This document shows positions 34,077 to 44,742 of a stretch of 64,000 nt of DNA, piece after piece. A model generated the notes under the pieces. The model had not been told where the DNA came from and ran no database searches. It was given only the letters and a program-made list of their open reading frames with translations. The stretch comes from Chitinophaga pinensis (GTDB taxonomy: Bacteria; Bacteroidota; Bacteroidia; Chitinophagales; Chitinophagaceae), in the NCBI GenBank assembly GCA_945872815.1, contig CAMCAY010000004.1, forward strand, positions 25,408 to 89,407, read 5' to 3'. The position numbers and the translations under genes were made by a program. Position 1 is the first letter of the stretch, and each line of letters begins with the position of its first letter.

Positions 34077-36350
34077 ATGGCTTTTGACATTGAAATGATT
34101 AAAAAAGTGTACGCCAATTTTCCAGAAAGAATTGCTGCAGCAAGAAAAGTAGTTGGCAAACCATTAACCTTAACTGAAAAAATATTGTATGCTCACTTAT
34201 GGCAAGGAAATGCAACTGAAGTTCAAGAAAGAGGGAAGTCTTATGTAGATTTTGCACCTGACAGAGTTGCCATGCAAGATGCTACTGCTCAAATGGCCTT
34301 GCTGCAATTTATGCAATCAGGTCGTGCTGTTGTAGCTGTTCCAAGCACCGTACATTGTGATCATCTTATTGAAGCGAAAGTTGACAGTAAAACAGATTTA
34401 AACAGAGCCATCAATGAAAGCAGTGAAGTATATGACTTCCTTTCATCAGTGTCAAATAAATATGGTATTGGTTTTTGGAAACCCGGTGCAGGTATCATTC
34501 ATCAGGTGGTACTCGAAAACTATGCATTCCCTGGAGGTATGATGATTGGAACAGACAGCCATACTGTTAATGCGGGTGGATTGGGCATGATTGCCATTGG
34601 TGTTGGAGGTGCGGATGCATGTGATGTGATGGCTGGATTACCTTGGGAATTGAAAATGCCAAAATTGATAGGCATCAAACTTACCGGGAAATTAAATGGA
34701 TGGACTGCTCCCAAAGATGTAATATTAAAAGTAGCTGGAATTCTTACTGTTAAAGGTGGTACGGGAGCTGTTGTTGAATATTTTGGTGAAGGTGCAGTGA
34801 ATATGAGTTGCACCGGCAAAGGCACTATTTGCAATATGGGTGCTGAAATTGGTGCTACTACTTCTACTTTCGGTTACGACGAAAGTATGAGCAGATACCT
34901 AAAAGCCACAGGTCGTGAGGAAATAGCTTTTATGGCTGATCAAATTAAAGAACATTTAACCGGCGATGCAGAAGTATATGCAGACCCCTCTAAATATTTT
35001 GATGAAGTGATTGAAATAAATTTAAATGAACTAGAACCTCATTTAAATGGACCATTCACACCTGATTTGGCTACACCTATTTCTAAAATGAAAGAAATGG
35101 CTGCTGCAAATAATTGGCCTACCAAAATTGAAGTAGGTCTAATTGGAAGTTGCACCAACTCTTCTTATGAAGATATCAGCAGAGCTGTTAGTTTAGCCAA
35201 ACAAGTGGATGAAAAAGGGTTGAAATTAAATGCAGCATTCACCATCACACCAGGATCTGAGTTGGTTCGTTATACCATAGAAAAAGATGGTTTCTTAGAA
35301 ACATTCGATAAAATTGGAGCTACTGTATTTGCCAATGCATGTGGTCCTTGTATTGGAATGTGGGCAAGGCTAGGTGCAGAAAAAGCAGAAAGAAATACAA
35401 TCGTTCATAGCTTCAACAGAAATTTTGCTAAAAGGGCAGATGGCAATCCAAATACTTTTGCATTTGTAGGCTCTCCTGAAATTGTAACTGCAATGGCTAT
35501 TGCAGGTGATCTTAATTTCAATCCATTGACTGACACTTTAACCAATGCCAATGGAGATCAAGTTAAACTTGATCCTCCAACCGGTTCGGAACTTCCTCCT
35601 AAAGGATTTTCTGTTGAAGATCCCGGATATCAGGCACCAGCAACAGATGGCAGCAATGTTCAAGTAAAAGTATCTCCTGATAGCAAAAGACTTCAATTAC
35701 TGGAACCATTCTCCAAATGGGAAGGCGCTGACTTAAAAGGATTGAAACTTTTGATTAAAGCAAAAGGCAAATGCACAACAGATCACATATCCATGGCGGG
35801 CCCTTGGCTTAAATTCAGAGGTCACCTCGATAATATCAGCAACAATCTATTGATTGGCGCTGTCAATTATTTCAATGACAAAACAGATAATGTAAAAAAT
35901 CAATTGACCGGAGAACATGGTACTGTACCTTCAACACAACGCGCGTACAAAGCCGCAGGAATAGGCAGTATTGTTGTAGGTGATGAAAATTACGGCGAAG
36001 GCTCATCAAGAGAGCATGCAGCTATGGAACCTCGTCACTTAGGTGTAAGAGCCGTGTTAGTAAAATCTTTTGCACGCATACATGAAACCAATCTTAAAAA
36101 ACAAGGTATGCTTGCATTGACTTTTGATGACAAAAATGATTATGAAAAATTCAGAGAAGATGATAACATTGACATTATTGGATTGACTGAGTTTGCTCCC
36201 AATAAAAAACTAAAAATGGTTTTGAATCATACAGATGGCACCACGGATGAAATAAATATCAATCATTCTTATAACGAACAACAAATAGAATGGTTTAAAG
36301 AAGGGGCTGCATTGAATATCATCAGAAGAGATTTTGCAAGTAATAAATAA
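34077..36350 (+). CDS. Aconitate hydratase, mitochondrial-type
   Basis: 757 aa. The three cluster cysteines are at about 359 (GSCTNSS), 422 and 425 (NACGPCIG). Four aconitase domains are present, with HxxxD-like [10 protein letters not shown] near the start and [17 protein letters not shown] near the end. It isomerises citrate to isocitrate in the TCA cycle. The weak promoter-like TAATTTTG lies at 33948-33955, which would give a 5' leader of about 115 nt. A perfect 19-bp terminator follows. Confidence 0.95.
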   Translation: MAFDIEMIKKVYANFPERIAAARKVVGKPLTLTEKILYAHLWQGNATEVQERGKSYVDFAPDRVAMQDATAQMALLQFMQSGRAVVAVPSTVHCDHLIEAKVDSKTDLNRAINESSEVYDFLSSVSNKYGIGFWKPGAGIIHQVVLENYAFPGGMMIGTDSHTVNAGGLGMIAIGVGGADACDVMAGLPWELKMPKLIGIKLTGKLNGWTAPKDVILKVAGILTVKGGTGAVVEYFGEGAVNMSCTGKGTICNMGAEIGATTSTFGYDESMSRYLKATGREEIAFMADQIKEHLTGDAEVYADPSKYFDEVIEINLNELEPHLNGPFTPDLATPISKMKEMAAANNWPTKIEVGLIGSCTNSSYEDISRAVSLAKQVDEKGLKLNAAFTITPGSELVRYTIEKDGFLETFDKIGATVFANACGPCIGMWARLGAEKAERNTIVHSFNRNFAKRADGNPNTFAFVGSPEIVTAMAIAGDLNFNPLTDTLTNANGDQVKLDPPTGSELPPKGFSVEDPGYQAPATDGSNVQVKVSPDSKRLQLLEPFSKWEGADLKGLKLLIKAKGKCTTDHISMAGPWLKFRGHLDNISNNLLIGAVNYFNDKTDNVKNQLTGEHGTVPSTQRAYKAAGIGSIVVGDENYGEGSSREHAAMEPRHLGVRAVLVKSFARIHETNLKKQGMLALTFDDKNDYEKFREDDNIDIIGLTEFAPNKKLKMVLNHTDGTTDEININHSYNEQQIEWFKEGAALNIIRRDFASNK

Positions 36351-36362
36351 AAAATAATCTAC

Positions 36363-36405
36363 AATAAAAAATGCGAACTATTTCAATAGTTCGCATTTTT
36401 TATTG
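36363..36405 (+). terminator. Rho-independent terminator after aconitase
   Basis: A 19-bp perfect stem (36363-36381 with 36386-36404) has a 4-nt loop and a T-rich 3' arm. The remaining space to 36600 is AT-rich; it holds one weak imperfect hairpin (36422-36472) and no gene. Confidence 0.8.
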
Positions 36406-36600
36406 TAACCACTTTAGAATATTAGGTAAAGTAAGCTAATCAATGTTCTTGTTTAGTAAAATTACTGCCTAATCAAGATTGACTAAAAATACACTATAAA
36501 AAAAATAGATGTTACGATTATTGTGACACTTGTTCATTAGAGAATTGACAACTGATTGTTTTAAAAAAATCATCCATAAAATGAATTTCAAAGATTCTTA

Positions 36601-36987
36601 TCAATCATTTGTATCAAACCATATTTTTTCTTTATTGTCCCAATCACCATTATAATTGATAGTAAGTTCTTCGCCAGCTTTAATTTCTCTTACAGTTTTA
36701 ATAAAGATGGATTCTTCATCAAAATCCATAAAATACTCGCAATTGCTGGAATAATGATGATTATACATTGGAATAAATCCCAAAGCCATACAGCATTGTT
36801 CCTGATGTTTACCCCATTCAAAAATATAATCATGAAGCAGTGTTTTGTCCAAGTGAGCACGATCTTCTTGACTCATGACAATAACCGGCGATATTTCAAT
36901 AATAATGTCTTTTTCCAACTGAGATTTTGTAAATACTCCCCTTCCTTTTTTTTCCGTTACATCAATATATAAATTTTGATTAATCAT
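36601..36987 (-). CDS. Bacterial SET-domain protein
   Basis: 128 aa from ATG 36987 (MINQNLYIDVTEK); an upstream ATG adds 12 residues without similarity. The SET fold is nearly complete: GRGVFTKSQLEKD at the start, then MYNHHYSSNCEYF (the NHSxxxN-like knot motif) and AGEELTINYNGDW near the end (the GEELTxDY motif). SET proteins are lysine methyltransferases in eukaryotes; bacterial ones are less studied. It stands between aconitase and mgtE with no partner gene. Substrate unknown. Confidence 0.85.
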   Translation of the reverse strand: MINQNLYIDVTEKKGRGVFTKSQLEKDIIIEISPVIVMSQEDRAHLDKTLLHDYIFEWGKHQEQCCMALGFIPMYNHHYSSNCEYFMDFDEESIFIKTVREIKAGEELTINYNGDWDNKEKIWFDTND

Positions 36988-37075
36988 GTATAACTGAAGA
37001 TAATAAAGTAAATTGCAAACCAAAGCGAATTTAATAAAAGGAATTGATTTTTATTATTAAAACTGTCTTATTGGA

Positions 37076-38467
37076 ATGGCATTGGAATTAGATGACATAA
37101 CGTTACAACAACAATTTGAAGAAGTAATTGCTTCCGAAGACAAATTAGCAATAAAGGAATTTCTGAACAATCAAAACATCAGTGATGTTGCTGATTTGAT
37201 TTATGAAAATCCGGATTATGAATCGCAAATCATTTCTCATCTTTCCATACACAGAGCGGCAGGAGTATTTAAGATACTGGATGCTGTCGTTCAAAAAAGA
37301 ATCATTGAAAACCTTCCTGGATTTAAATCAGCGGAACTACTCAATGAACTTCCTGCAGATGACAGAGTTGCATTTTTGGAAGAATTACCCAACAGCGTTG
37401 TACGAGACCTCATCAAAACCCTCGATCCGGATGAAAGAAAAATCACTTTAGAATTATTAGGATATCCTGAAAACAGTGTTGGTCGTTTGATGAACCCTGA
37501 TTATGTATATGTATACGAATACAATACTGTCAAAGAGGTAATTGAAACCATTCGTAGATTCGGAACGAACAGTGAAACGATAGATGTTATTTATGTAATC
37601 AATTACAAGGGAGAATTACTGGATGATATCAGAATCAGGGATATCATTCTTGCTTCACCTGAAGCCAAGGTCAATGAAATCATGGACGACCGATTCATTG
37701 CTCTTAATGCCAATGATGATCAGGAAATTGCCAACGAGGCATTTAAAATGAATAATCGTGTAGCCCTTCCCGTTATTGATGATCAGAATATTCTGCTTGG
37801 TATCGTAACCATTGATGACATTCTTTGGGTTGCCAATGAAGAATTCAGTGAAGACATTCAAAAAATTGGTGGTACTGAAGTATTGGACGAACCCTATCTT
37901 GAAATAAGCATCATAAAACTTGTCAAAAAAAGAGCAGGCTGGTTGGTTGTACTTTTTCTTGGAGAGATGCTGACTGCATCGGCTATGCAGTTTTTTCAAC
38001 ATGAAATTGAAGCAGCAACAGTATTGGCTTTGTTTATTCCTTTGATAATGAGCAGCGGTGGTAACAGTGGATCTCAGGCCTCTACACTTATTATTCAGGC
38101 AATGGCACTTGGAGAACTGACTGTTGCAGATTGGTGGAGGGTAATGAGAAGAGAATTAACCACGGGTTTCTTATTGGGGGTTATACTAGGAAGTATTGGA
38201 ATTTTAAGAATATTTTTATGGCAAAACCTTCATGTATTTGATTATGGTGCTCATTGGCACCTCCTTGGAATTACTATTTTCTTCTCATTGATTGGAATTG
38301 TTCTTTGGGGAAGTATGATGGGATCTATGCTTCCAATTATACTTAAAAAACTTAAACTTGACCCTGCTGCTTCTTCTGCCCCTTTTGTAGCCACATTGGT
38401 GGATGTTACCGGAATTGTCATTTATTTCTCTGTAGCCTATTTCTTTTTAAAAGGAATCCTATTATAA
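37076..38467 (+). CDS. mgtE: Magnesium transporter MgtE
   Basis: 463 aa. An N-terminal superhelical domain (about 1-125, with repeats such as ELLNELPADDRVAFLEELP) is followed by two CBS domains (about 130-255) and five membrane helices (about 285-460). SGGNSGSQASTLIIQAMALGE is the family signature at the pore. It moves Mg2+ inward and is gated by cytosolic Mg2+ through the CBS domains. Transcribed alone; the upstream gap carries no obvious riboswitch. Confidence 0.95.
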   Translation: MALELDDITLQQQFEEVIASEDKLAIKEFLNNQNISDVADLIYENPDYESQIISHLSIHRAAGVFKILDAVVQKRIIENLPGFKSAELLNELPADDRVAFLEELPNSVVRDLIKTLDPDERKITLELLGYPENSVGRLMNPDYVYVYEYNTVKEVIETIRRFGTNSETIDVIYVINYKGELLDDIRIRDIILASPEAKVNEIMDDRFIALNANDDQEIANEAFKMNNRVALPVIDDQNILLGIVTIDDILWVANEEFSEDIQKIGGTEVLDEPYLEISIIKLVKKRAGWLVVLFLGEMLTASAMQFFQHEIEAATVLALFIPLIMSSGGNSGSQASTLIIQAMALGELTVADWWRVMRRELTTGFLLGVILGSIGILRIFLWQNLHVFDYGAHWHLLGITIFFSLIGIVLWGSMMGSMLPIILKKLKLDPAASSAPFVATLVDVTGIVIYFSVAYFFLKGILL

Positions 38468-38634
38468 TCATAATTTTACCCTATCTCAGGTCCTTTGTTT
38501 GCCCATAAAATGCTTAAATTGCAATGAGAAATAGTTTATATTAAATCTTAGTGATTTGATATTCATCTCAAAATATAGATGATAGACTGTTACTTGTAAA
38601 TTTTTACTTTTTATTTTATATTTATTTTAATATC

Positions 38635-40473
38635 ATGTGCGGAATAGTTGGATATACAGGACCCAGACAAGCCTACCCTATCATTTTGAAAGGCCTGAAA
38701 AGATTAGAATACAGAGGATATGACAGCAGCGGTGTTGCACTGCTTCATGAAGGCAAACTGAATGTGTATAAGAAAAAAGGGAAAGTGTCTGAATTGGAAG
38801 AGGCGATGATAGGGAAAGATGTAGTTGGCCACTTAGCCATTGGTCATACCAGATGGGCAACGCACGGAGAACCAAGCGACAGAAATGCACATCCTCACAC
38901 TTCCGCCAATGGAAAAATTGCCATGATACATAATGGTATCATAGAAAACTATGCCCTTATTAAACAAGACCTGCTTAAAAAAGGTTACACATTTACAAGT
39001 GACACAGATACTGAGGTACTATTGAACTTTATTGAAGACATTCAAAAAAACAACGATTGCACTATTGAAGAAGCTCTGAGAATTGCATTAAAAAGAGTTA
39101 CAGGCGCATATTGTATTTTATTAATTGAAGAAAGTAATCCCGAAACAATCATAGCTGCTAGAAAAGGAAGTCCCCTTGTTATAGGAATTGGCAAAGGTGA
39201 ACACTTTTTAGCAAGTGACGCATCCCCAATTATTGAATACACCAAAGAAGTTGTTTACGTCAATGACTACGAACTCGCCATTGTAAAACCGGATGAACTC
39301 ATTTTAAAGAACCTTGGAAATGAAAAAATAACTCCCTACATCACAAAACTTGATATGGATTTAGCTGCCATCGAGAAAGGCGGATATGAACATTTCATGC
39401 TCAAAGAAATATTCGAACAACCCAGCACCATTTTTGACTGCTTACGTGGAAGGTTATATGCAAAAGAAGGGCTTATTAAAATGAGCGGAATAGATGAAAA
39501 TATTGAGCACCTGATTAATGCAAACAGAATAATGATTGTCGCCTGCGGAACTAGTTGGCATGCGGGTTTGGTAGCAGAATATATCATTGAAGAATTGTGC
39601 AGGATTCCTGTAGAAGTTGAATATGCATCTGAATTCAGATACCGAAATCCTATAATCAATAAAGGAGATGTAATCATAGCTATTTCTCAAAGTGGAGAAA
39701 CAGCTGACACTTTGGTAGCACTTGAAAAAGCAAAAGAAAATGGTGCATTTATTTTCGGAGTTGTAAATGCAGTAGGTTCTTCCATTGCCAGAATTTCCAA
39801 TGCCGGAGCTTACACTCATTCGGGACCGGAAATTGGTGTGGCGTCTACAAAAGCATTTACCGGACAACTCGCCGTACTAATAATGATGGCGCTTAGTATT
39901 GCTAAACACAAAAAAAGTATTTCGGATGAAAGATACTCCTCCTTACTAAACGAATTGGAACAAATACCTGAAAAAGTAGAAGCCATTCTAAAAAATTCTG
40001 AAAACATAAAAGAAATCTCCGAAAAATACAAGAACGCTTCAGATTTTTTATTTTTAGGAAGAGGTTACAATTTCCCCATTGCATTGGAAGGCGCTCTTAA
40101 ATTAAAAGAGATATCTTATATCCATGCAGAAGGCTATCCTGCTGCTGAAATGAAACATGGCCCCATTGCATTGGTTGATGAAAATCTTCCGGTAGTATTC
40201 ATTGCAACCAAAGATCCCTATCATGAAAAGATAGTCAGCAATATGCAAGAGATTAAAGCCCGAAAAGGAAAAATCATTTCGATTGTTAATGAAGATGATA
40301 TGATCAGCAGAGAACTTAGCAATGATTTCTTTTCCATTCCTATTACAGATGAAATTACAGCTCCTTTGCTGACAGTAATACCGCTTCAATTGATGTCTTA
40401 TTACGTAGGGATTTCCAAAGGTATAGATGTGGACAAACCCCGCAATCTTGCAAAAAGTGTAACGGTGGAATAG
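38635..40473 (+). CDS. glmS: Glutamine-fructose-6-phosphate aminotransferase (isomerizing)
   Basis: 612 aa. The mature protein begins MCGIVGYTGPR, so Cys2 is the catalytic nucleophile of the glutaminase domain (1 to about 240). Two SIS isomerase domains follow, with VACGTSWHAGL and ISQSGETADT. The C-terminus ends DKPRNLAKSVTVE, the classical tail. It makes glucosamine-6-phosphate for peptidoglycan and LPS. The 167-nt upstream gap was checked for a glmS ribozyme; no match was recognised. Confidence 0.97.
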   Translation: MCGIVGYTGPRQAYPIILKGLKRLEYRGYDSSGVALLHEGKLNVYKKKGKVSELEEAMIGKDVVGHLAIGHTRWATHGEPSDRNAHPHTSANGKIAMIHNGIIENYALIKQDLLKKGYTFTSDTDTEVLLNFIEDIQKNNDCTIEEALRIALKRVTGAYCILLIEESNPETIIAARKGSPLVIGIGKGEHFLASDASPIIEYTKEVVYVNDYELAIVKPDELILKNLGNEKITPYITKLDMDLAAIEKGGYEHFMLKEIFEQPSTIFDCLRGRLYAKEGLIKMSGIDENIEHLINANRIMIVACGTSWHAGLVAEYIIEELCRIPVEVEYASEFRYRNPIINKGDVIIAISQSGETADTLVALEKAKENGAFIFGVVNAVGSSIARISNAGAYTHSGPEIGVASTKAFTGQLAVLIMMALSIAKHKKSISDERYSSLLNELEQIPEKVEAILKNSENIKEISEKYKNASDFLFLGRGYNFPIALEGALKLKEISYIHAEGYPAAEMKHGPIALVDENLPVVFIATKDPYHEKIVSNMQEIKARKGKIISIVNEDDMISRELSNDFFSIPITDEITAPLLTVIPLQLMSYYVGISKGIDVDKPRNLAKSVTVE

Positions 40474-40576
40474 AATGAACGGATTAAATTTATTATCCTA
40501 TTTCTACTTTTCATATTTAAACAGCATTGCGAATCTCACATAATATTGATCCGGCTTTAATTGACATGTCCGAAAA

Positions 40577-41269
40577 ATGAAAAAAAAACTATTCCTTTCC
40601 ATTGTCTTGTTATCTATTACAGCTAACATTTTCTTGCTTTACATTCGATACAGAAAAAAAACATTAGATAAGAAACTGAAAGTGGAGATGTCTCACAGTT
40701 TTAATAGGCAAGATATTTATGCACTCTTTCCAATTGATTCCAATTCAATTGTTTTTTTAGGCGACAGCCAAACAGAATTTTTTGACTTACCTGAATTCTT
40801 TAACAACAAAAATATTATAAACCGAGGAATTGCCAGAGACAGAACTTCGCAAATACTTGATCGATTAAATCAAATTACTAAAGGTCATCCCAAGAAGATT
40901 TTCCTCCAAGTAGGGATTAACGACTTGTCTTTAAATAAAGAAGCAAATATTAATAGTACAATATCCGTTGAGAAATCATTTGCTAACATTAAACAAATAC
41001 TCAATCAAATACATCAAGAAAGCCCCTCTACAAAAATATACTACCAAAACACCTTCCCTTTTTCCTATGTAATAGATGAAGTAAAAGAATTGAATAATAA
41101 AACAGCATCTTTATGCAAAGAAAATAAAATAATATTCATCGACCTTTTCACTGATTTCTTGGAAGAAAACAGTTTAAAACACGAATATGACTGTGGAGAT
41201 GGGTTACATTTAAATGGAAAAGGATATTCAAAATGGCGCGATATCATTAAAAAGTATGTCGAAGAATAA
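40577..41269 (+). CDS. SGNH/GDSL-type hydrolase
   Basis: 230 aa. An N-terminal signal or anchor segment (SIVLLSITANIFLLYIRY) is followed by the hydrolase blocks: SIVFLGDSQTEFF (block I, nucleophile Ser), FLQVGINDLS (block III, Asn) and CGDGLHLNGKGY (block V, Asp and His). The enzyme cleaves an ester on a lipid or sugar; the substrate is unknown. It is oriented with glmS and DUF4954 and is not obviously part of one operon with either. Confidence 0.85.
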   Translation: MKKKLFLSIVLLSITANIFLLYIRYRKKTLDKKLKVEMSHSFNRQDIYALFPIDSNSIVFLGDSQTEFFDLPEFFNNKNIINRGIARDRTSQILDRLNQITKGHPKKIFLQVGINDLSLNKEANINSTISVEKSFANIKQILNQIHQESPSTKIYYQNTFPFSYVIDEVKELNNKTASLCKENKIIFIDLFTDFLEENSLKHEYDCGDGLHLNGKGYSKWRDIIKKYVEE

Positions 41270-41383
41270 ATTATACCCTTGATAAAATTCATTGATCATG
41301 CCCATTATTTTTATGCAATAATGTTTATCTTGTAATTATTCAGCCAGGTTCGCTGAATATATTTTTTAAACCCAGGCTTTATT

Positions 41384-43504
41384 ATGAATATTGTCAAAAA
41401 AAGTTCGGTCAGTCAAATTGGATTTCATTTTGTAGAAAAAAAATACTTACCTAAGGGAAAAGATGAATATCACCTTAGGTTTCAACAATACAATGTAAAA
41501 AATTATCACCCTTTATCCGCTGAACAAATTACTGTTTTAAAAAACAACAATAACACTTCCGACAACTGGAAAAATATTTCTGTAAGTAAAAAATTCAATC
41601 CTGCCCTTGTTAAAAACTGTAGATTCTTTGGAATAATTAGAATAGGTGAACTCGAGGAAATATGTCATGAATTTCATGATTTCATTATGCCTGTTGGACT
41701 ATACAACAGCACCATCATCAGTTGCGATATAGGGGATAATGTATGTATTGATAACGTTAATTACATGAGTCATTACATCATTGAAAACGATGTAATGCTG
41801 GTAAATATAAACGAATTAGCAACTACAGAAAAAGCAAGATTTGGAAATGGGATACTAAAAGAAGGTGAAGAGGATGAAAACCAAAGAATGATTATTGAAG
41901 TTTGTAATGAAAATGGTGGCAGATATATTATTCCATTTGATGGAATGCTGGCCGGTGATGCCTATATGTGGAGCAAATACAGAGATGATGATGCATTGCT
42001 AAATAAATTCAAAACACTCACCGAAAAAAAATTCGATAAACAAAGAGGATATTATGGTAAAATCGGCAAAAGAACTATTATTAAAAATTGTCGGCTTATT
42101 AAAGATACCAATATTGGCTCCGACGCGTATATTAAAGGAGCCAACAAACTAAAAAACCTGACTATAAACAGCGATGCAGAAAGAAAATCTCAAATTGGTG
42201 AAGGTTGCGAGCTAGTCAATGGTATTATTGGATACGGATGCAGGATATTTTATGGCGTTAAAGCAGTCAGATTTATCGTTGCTTCTCATTCTCAACTAAA
42301 ATATGGAGCAAGGTTAATTAATTCCTATCTAGGTAATAATTCCACCATTTCCTGTTGCGAAGTATTAAACAGCATGATATTTAATGCACATGAACAACAT
42401 CACAACAATTCTTTCTTATGTGCATCCCTTGTTATGGGACAAAGCAATATTGCAGCCGGTGCAACCCTTGGAAGCAATCATAACAGCAGGAGTGCTGATG
42501 GTGAGATAATTGCCGGCAGAGGCTTTTGGCCAGGTTTATGTGTCAGTTTAAAACACAACTCGAAATTCGCTTCTTTTACTTGTATTTCTAAAGGAGACTA
42601 CACTTATGAATTAAATATTCCGATTCCATTCAGTCTTATCAGCAATGATATAAAGAATGATCAACTCGTTGTGATGCCTGCCTATTGGTTTATGTACAAT
42701 ATGTATGCTCTTTCTAGAAATGCTCACAAATACCAAGACCGAGACAAGCGAACAGAAAAAATACAAAAAATAGAATTTGATTTTCTGGGTCCTGATACCA
42801 TCAACGAAATGTTTGAAGCATTACATATTTTAGAAAGCTTACAAACCAATGAAAAAGATGAAGCGTCAATTAAGGGATGGGAAAATAGTAAAAGAAAAAC
42901 AATTGTCATTAAAGTAAGCGAATCCATTTTAGCTTATAAACAAATGATTGTATTGTATGCAGGAAATCAGATACTTGAATTAATAAAGAATAAAAAAATT
43001 CAACATTTTGTTGATTTAAAAAAACACTTGTCATTTAAATCTAAAAGAAACCATTGGATTAATATCGGCGGACAACTTATTCAGGAAAAAGAAGTAGAAC
43101 GTTTAAAAAACAATATTAAAAACAACAAAATCAATAGTTGGGATAAAGTGCATCAGTTTTATATTGCTCAAGGTAATAATTACGAAAATGATAAATTAAA
43201 TCATGCAGCTGCTAGCTTGTCAGAATTGTGGAAAATATCCTCAGCAACATTTACTCCAACAATATTTAAACAATTACTGGAGGAAACCTTGAATACAAAA
43301 TCAAACATAAATGATCTTGTATTTGAAACCAGGAAAAAAGACTATACGAACCCTTTCAGAAAAATGACCTACGAAAATCAATCTGAAATGAATAAGGTTT
43401 TGGGGAAATTAGAAAACAACAGCTTTATCAATGAACAACGCAAAGAATTCGACGTTATGAAAAAAGAGATAATGCAAATTTTGAAAAAATGGAAGCTAAA
43501 TTGA
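41384..43504 (+). CDS. DUF4954 family protein, likely left-handed beta-helix
   Basis: 706 aa. Residues about 90-370 have hexapeptide-like repeats typical of left-handed parallel beta-helices (IISCDIGDNVCIDNV, KIGKRTIIKNCRLIKDTNIGSDAYIKG). The later half is helical and contains charged coiled segments. DUF4954 proteins occur in Bacteroidota and spirochaetes, and acyl- or nucleotidyl-transferase activity has been suggested from the fold only. A short hairpin lies just before the start (41338-41358). No partner gene can be assigned. Confidence 0.8.
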   Translation: MNIVKKSSVSQIGFHFVEKKYLPKGKDEYHLRFQQYNVKNYHPLSAEQITVLKNNNNTSDNWKNISVSKKFNPALVKNCRFFGIIRIGELEEICHEFHDFIMPVGLYNSTIISCDIGDNVCIDNVNYMSHYIIENDVMLVNINELATTEKARFGNGILKEGEEDENQRMIIEVCNENGGRYIIPFDGMLAGDAYMWSKYRDDDALLNKFKTLTEKKFDKQRGYYGKIGKRTIIKNCRLIKDTNIGSDAYIKGANKLKNLTINSDAERKSQIGEGCELVNGIIGYGCRIFYGVKAVRFIVASHSQLKYGARLINSYLGNNSTISCCEVLNSMIFNAHEQHHNNSFLCASLVMGQSNIAAGATLGSNHNSRSADGEIIAGRGFWPGLCVSLKHNSKFASFTCISKGDYTYELNIPIPFSLISNDIKNDQLVVMPAYWFMYNMYALSRNAHKYQDRDKRTEKIQKIEFDFLGPDTINEMFEALHILESLQTNEKDEASIKGWENSKRKTIVIKVSESILAYKQMIVLYAGNQILELIKNKKIQHFVDLKKHLSFKSKRNHWINIGGQLIQEKEVERLKNNIKNNKINSWDKVHQFYIAQGNNYENDKLNHAAASLSELWKISSATFTPTIFKQLLEETLNTKSNINDLVFETRKKDYTNPFRKMTYENQSEMNKVLGKLENNSFINEQRKEFDVMKKEIMQILKKWKLN

Positions 43505-43930
43505 TTAATCAATATTTGAAACAAAATATTGAACAGCAAGTTCATACCCTTTCATTCCTAACCCGCTAATTAGCCCCTGTGCTTTGGCAGAAACATGTGA
43601 AATCTTCCTGAATTCCTCCCTACCCATAATATTGGATAAGTGAACTTCAATAACCTTTACAGTAATAGATGCAACAGCGTCCCCTATTGCAACAGAAGTA
43701 TGCGTATATCCTCCGGGATTTAAAATAATACCATTACAATCAAAACCTCTTTTTTGTATCTCATCAATTAACTCCCCTTCAATATTTGATTGAAAATAAA
43801 TAAAGGCTACACCAGGAAAGGTAGATTGCAAATACGTCATCATTTGATCAAAAGAACGATTCCCATATACCTCCGGCTCTCTAATTCCAGTGAGATTCAA
43901 GTTAGGACCATTTATGATAGCTATTTTCAT
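43505..43930 (-). CDS. aroQ: Type II 3-dehydroquinate dehydratase
   Basis: 141 aa, dodecameric type II family. The N-terminus IINGPNLNLTGIREPEVYG and the later NPGGYTHTSVAIGDA carry the active site tyrosine and histidines. It makes 3-dehydroshikimate for aromatic amino acids. It ends directly beside DUF4954, tail to tail. Confidence 0.95.
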   Translation of the reverse strand: MKIAIINGPNLNLTGIREPEVYGNRSFDQMMTYLQSTFPGVAFIYFQSNIEGELIDEIQKRGFDCNGIILNPGGYTHTSVAIGDAVASITVKVIEVHLSNIMGREEFRKISHVSAKAQGLISGLGMKGYELAVQYFVSNID

Positions 43931-44024
43931 TCAATAAAATTAAAAGTAAAAAATGGAAAGTAAAAATGAAATCTTTATGTATAATTCTGACTTCTGACTT
44001 TGCGGAACATCCCCAACTATATAT

Positions 44025-44059
44025 AGCAAAAAAAGTGCCCCGTAAAAAACGGAGCACTT
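44025..44059 (-). terminator. Rho-independent terminator after rplQ
   Basis: On the minus strand AAGTGCTCCGT pairs with ACGGGGCACTT (one G-T pair) and runs into TTTTTTT. It closes the alpha-type ribosomal operon. Confidence 0.85.
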
Positions 44060-44081
44060 AAATGTAATTATTTTTGAAATT

Positions 44082-44609
44082 TTATGCTTCAGTAGTTTCT
44101 TCAGCAGAAGTGTCGCTTGAAGTTTCATCTGCAGAAGCATCTGCTTCAGTGGCTTTTTTCTTTCCGCCAGCACGACGTGTCTTTTTAACAGGTTCTGCAG
44201 CTGCAGTCTCTGTACTAATTCCCTTGCCATATACTTCATTGAAGTCTACCAATTCAATCATTGCTAACTCTGCATTATCACCTGTACGTGCACCCAATTT
44301 GATGATACGGGTATATCCACCCGGACGACCTGCTACTTTTGGAGCGACTACAGTAAACAATTCCTTTACAGCTTGTTTATCATTCAAGTAACTGAATACA
44401 ATACGATGGTTGTGCATAATCACTTCCTTGCTTTCAGTTGCCTTGGTTTTTGTGATCAATGGCTCAATGTAAGTACGAAGTGCTTTTGCTTTAGCTAATG
44501 TAGTAGTGATTCTCTTGTGAGTAATCAACTGACAACCTAAGTTCATCAACAATGATCTTCTGTGAGAAGCTGTTCTGCTTAGGTTTTTTCTTTTGTTTCC
44601 GTGACGCAT
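44082..44609 (-). CDS. rplQ: 50S ribosomal protein L17 with long C-terminal tail
   Basis: 175 aa. The first ~125 residues are L17 (MRHGNKRKNLSRTASHRRSLL, then VAPKVAGRPGGYTRIIKLG). A 45-residue tail follows: basic (KKTRRAGGKKK), then acidic and Ser/Thr/Ala-rich (ADETSSDTSAEETTEA). L17 is usually about 120-130 aa, so the tail is an extension, as in several Bacteroidota. Last gene of the operon. Confidence 0.95.
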   Translation of the reverse strand: MRHGNKRKNLSRTASHRRSLLMNLGCQLITHKRITTTLAKAKALRTYIEPLITKTKATESKEVIMHNHRIVFSYLNDKQAVKELFTVVAPKVAGRPGGYTRIIKLGARTGDNAELAMIELVDFNEVYGKGISTETAAAEPVKKTRRAGGKKKATEADASADETSSDTSAEETTEA

Positions 44610-44742
44610 GACATTTGTTTTTATAACCCTATACCGTGTCAGGAATTACAGGGTGTTAATTAATAATAATTAAATGAAGGACTTTAAGTTAAAAATCAAA
44701 AGTGAAAATTAAAAATCTTTACTTTAATAAATTGATTTTAAT

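Noticed and set aside
38468..38634. glmS ribozyme or riboswitch before glmS
   Set aside because: No ribozyme core recognised, and such ribozymes are mainly in Firmicutes.
43940..44239. 99-aa frame starting MKYMARELVQRL
   Set aside because: Lies inside rplQ and its terminator in another frame.
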